Source: Auxenochlorella pyrenoidosa (Eukaryota; Chlorophyta; Trebouxiophyceae; Chlorellales; Chlorellaceae). Taken from it: 48,026 nucleotides of DNA. Position 1 is the first letter of the stretch. The number at the start of each line of letters is the position of its first letter. The notes under the pieces were generated by a model. It was given only the letters and a program-made list of their open reading frames with translations, had not been told where the DNA came from and ran no database searches. Positions 45,701 to 48,026 of this stretch are shown here, one piece after another. A program made the translations under genes and the position numbers. The stretch is from contig KQ482053.1 of NCBI GenBank assembly GCA_001430745.1, positions 577,235 to 625,260 on the forward strand, written 5' to 3'.

Positions 45701-48026
45701 CCCTGCTCACCCTGCCCTTGTGGCAAGCCCCCCACCCCCCACCCCCACCCCCTACACGCACACAAACGCAACCCCGACGGGGGGGGGGCCGGCCTGTTCG
45801 CGCCACACACACACACACACACACACAAGAACCACCACCACCACCACAGCCTGCTCACCCGGCCACCACCAGGCCCACACAGCATTCAGGCCTACAGAGT
45901 GCAAGCGGTCCTGCAGGCAAGCAGACAGGCAGGTAGCAGCGGCAGGCATCAAAACACGCTTGCGCGCAGGTCTTGGCGCCGCAAACGACTGCGGAAAATT
46001 CGGCAGCTGTGGATGAGCACCCGCATGGACGTGCAGCCGCGTGGAAGGTATTAGGCAATCACCGGCAGCCTGTCGCGCCCGCCCTGCTCGCCACACCTGT
46101 GGCCCAAAGAAGAGCAGCGCCAGAAGGGCGGCAAAGGCGAAGGGTGTGACGTTCTTGTTTAGGCCCTGGGGCCACACGCCGCTGCGCAGGCCCTCCCGGA
46201 CCCCTGGGAAGCAGTCGAGCAGGTTGAGCCTGTGCCTGTCCTTGTCCTGGAGTGGGGATAGAGGCAGGTGGAGGGAGGCAGGGGGAGGCAGGGGGAGGCG
46301 GGAGGCACCTCAGACAGGGTGCAGCCTTGGCTGGCGGGCCTGCCACAACAGAACACATGGTGTGGGCAGGTGGGGCATGCAGGCGAGTGGCAAGGGGGAC
46401 ACTGCAGGATACAGGCAGGCAAGCTTGCAAGCATGCCAAGCTGGCCATTCCCTCAACGGTTGGGGAGGGAGTGGGTGTGGGCCCTCAAAGCAGGAGGGCA
46501 GCTGGTGTAGCTTGCCTGCGTGGCAAACCAAAAGTCCTCCTCTGACAGCTCCAGTGCTTGGTCGGCTGCAGGGCCAGCTGCTTTTAGAGCCGCCACATGC
46601 TCTGCTGGGCCCTGCTTGCCGCTGCCCCTGCACGCACCCGTGCCCCCGCAGGCATTGGTGCCCCCGCAGGCAGCCCCGCCGCAGCCGCACTTGCTGCCTT
46701 TGGCATTGCCTTTGGCGGGGCCTGCGCCGCTGGCGGCGCCTGCTGCTGCGCCTGCTGGCAGCGCCAGGCCCAGGGCAGCAGCCTCTGCTGCCTCCTCCTC
46801 ATCATGCACAGCGCGCGCCTGTATGGCCACCCTCTCCACCATTGTCTCCAGCTCTGCTGTATTCACTGGGAACTGGTAGCTCAGCAGGCGCCTGCAAGAG
46901 GGCGGGGGGTGGGGTGGGGTGGGGTGGGGGTCTCGGTGCATGGCGTGAGCTGGTTTCAACAGGCTGCCTGAGGGTCAATGGCGCTAGGCTGCGCGTGCAG
47001 GGGCGTGCTGCAGCTGCGGGGACTGGTGGCAGCGCACCTCAGCGCGGGCGGCGCCAGCTGCATGCCCAGGGAGGGCCCTGTTGCCCGGCTGGCATGCACT
47101 GCCAGGAAGTGGGCTGCCAGCTCTTTGACGTCTTCGGGACGAGCCCGCAGGGGGGGCACCTGCAGAGGGCGGGGCAGCGAGGAGCAGGGTGTATTTATGG
47201 CATGGACCGGAGGGTCAGGCCTTTGATGCCCGGGTGGTCGAGTCCGGCAGGGTCATGACCGCTCGGCAAGAGTATGGAGCAGGTACCGGTGCAGTCATGA
47301 GGTGCAGGTGCCCTTGGCAGCCGACGGCCCATCAACGGATGGGGGCAGCAGGCTGGCAGCACCTTGTTCCAGGGCATCCCGGGGCAGAGCCCCTTTCGGC
47401 AAAGGAAAACAGATGCAGGTGGGTTCGCTGAAGGGCGGACATTCTACGGTTACCTTGATGCGAATGGCATCCTCTTCAAGGTCGCCTTGTGGCTGCTCAG
47501 AGGTGAGCAGGATGCGCAGGCGGGGGTGGCCGCTGCTGCTGGCTGCAGCGCTGCTGGCGCAGCCCGCAACAAGCTTGCGCAGGCGCTGCCGCAGGGGCCC
47601 TGGTGGCACCTGTACCCAGGCAGCAGGGCCATGAGAGGAAGCCGGGTGTCAAGGGCAGACTGCTTGGCGCTGCGCAACGAAGGAAGCAGCAGAGGTGCAG
47701 GGCATGCAGCGCAGCTGGCGCGGATCCAGGCAGGACTTACCGCCACTGTGCGACTGCAGCTGCTTGTGTCCGCCCGGGAAGTGCCCGCTTGACCCTGTCC
47801 TCAGACGCTCACCACGTGAACGTTGTTCAGCAGCAGCGTCCCGCCGGTCGCGGCCAGGCTGTGCAGCAGGCCGCCGCCGCCGCTGCCGCCGCCTGCCTCA
47901 CCACTGCCGGCGCCAAACAGCACTGCAGGGATGTCCTGGGTGGCCTGGCAGTCGACCTTGACCAGCGGCAGCTCACGGGCGGGGGAGGAGTAGTGGATGA
48001 GAGCTGCCAGGTGCTCCTTGCGCAGG
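42736..48026 (-). CDS. Sigma54-activator-like AAA+ domain fused to polytopic 4Fe-4S membrane domain (5' end outside window)
   Basis: Exons at the right edge encode the core of a sigma54-interaction-type AAA+ domain: HLAALIHYSSPARELPLVKV, TGGTLLLNNVH (Walker B position), ILLTSEQPQGDLEEDAIRIK, VPPLRARPEDVKELAAHFL and LLSYQFPVNTAELETMVERV. Checked exons: 48026-47813, 47609-47454, 47159-47038 and 46891-46516. A Cys-rich linker follows (KCGCGGAACGGTNACGG). The C-terminal half resembles NosR/NapH-type iron-sulfur membrane proteins: LNAVWAWWWP, YPLVGRLWCSICPF, FLLSLFAGILVWEE, KRFWCRFLCPI, GGMNGLFAKLSMTEL, CSSECTTYHC and ICSMCSQC joined to VAVCPHDSVEVRLRPPGI, a classical 4Fe-4S motif. Several membrane segments end in AAVAAGLWLLIE (stop 42736-42738). 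The Walker A region and N-terminus lie beyond 48026. Two introns use GC donors (46515, 44182). A redox-sensing or electron-transfer role is an inference. Confidence 0.8.
45803..45854. repeat. (ca)n followed by (cca)n microsatellite
   Basis: About thirteen ca units followed by several cca units. On the minus strand it lies just after the donor of the exon ending VWAWWWP. Confidence 0.9.

Noticed and set aside
42736..48026. Bacterial contamination or a prokaryotic sigma54 operon
   Set aside because: The coding sequence is split by many introns with GT/GC-AG borders identical in style to the neighbouring eukaryotic genes.

Overview
The window looks like nuclear DNA of a unicellular green alga, most probably a Chlorella-like trebouxiophyte. 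The DNA is very GC-rich. Genes are cut into many short exons by short introns, mostly GT-AG with a pyrimidine- or C-rich tract before CTGCAG. The gene content is plant or algal: a starch synthase with the green-lineage KTGG motif, a plant-type SAWADEE domain, and a plastid-type BASS transporter. There are no bacterial operons, and I saw no rRNA, tRNA or CRISPR array. Long antisense reading frames are everywhere because of the base composition; they were not taken as genes.

Layout from left to right. (1) 1-12377, minus: a CHD-type chromatin remodeller, complete at its 5' end and cut at the left edge. Its order is SAWADEE, extended PHD, PHD, second zinc finger, two chromodomains, SNF2 ATPase, helicase C lobe. 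(2) 12664-19776, plus: a CTF4/AND-1/WDHD1 replisome protein, head to head with the remodeller across 286 bp. (3) 20538-28027, minus: the most striking gene. A BASS-family membrane transporter reads through one uninterrupted 645-bp exon into a GT5 starch synthase, predicting one chimeric polypeptide of about 1000 residues. (4) 28362-29036, minus: a small proline/glycine-rich protein. (5) 29976-31093, minus: a RING-H2 protein with several membrane segments. (6) 31659-37347, minus: a kinesin-14 with C-terminal motor. (7) 37583-38519, plus: a 184-residue protein with a C-terminal Cys/His motif, head to head with the kinesin. (8) 38829-41563, minus: a secreted DUF3455-like protein. (9) 42736-48026, minus, 5' end outside the window: a sigma54-activator-like AAA+ domain fused to a polytopic 4Fe-4S (NosR/NapH-like) membrane domain.

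How the genes may work together. The remodeller and the CTF4-like protein share a promoter region and both act on chromatin during replication, so shared cell-cycle expression is a reasonable inference. The transporter-synthase fusion suggests starch synthesis tethered to a plastid membrane. The AAA+/iron-sulfur protein is of bacterial type, but its visible AAA+ core has lost the sigma54-contact loop and the Walker B acidic pair. If it is a regulator, it is probably no longer a sigma54 activator.

Structural oddities include at least eight GC-AG introns, four places where the 3' end of an exon and its donor site are repeated 70-84 bp further into the intron, two AT-rich islands inside introns, a 68-nt palindrome, and a displaced duplicate of the 3' end of the small zinc-motif gene.
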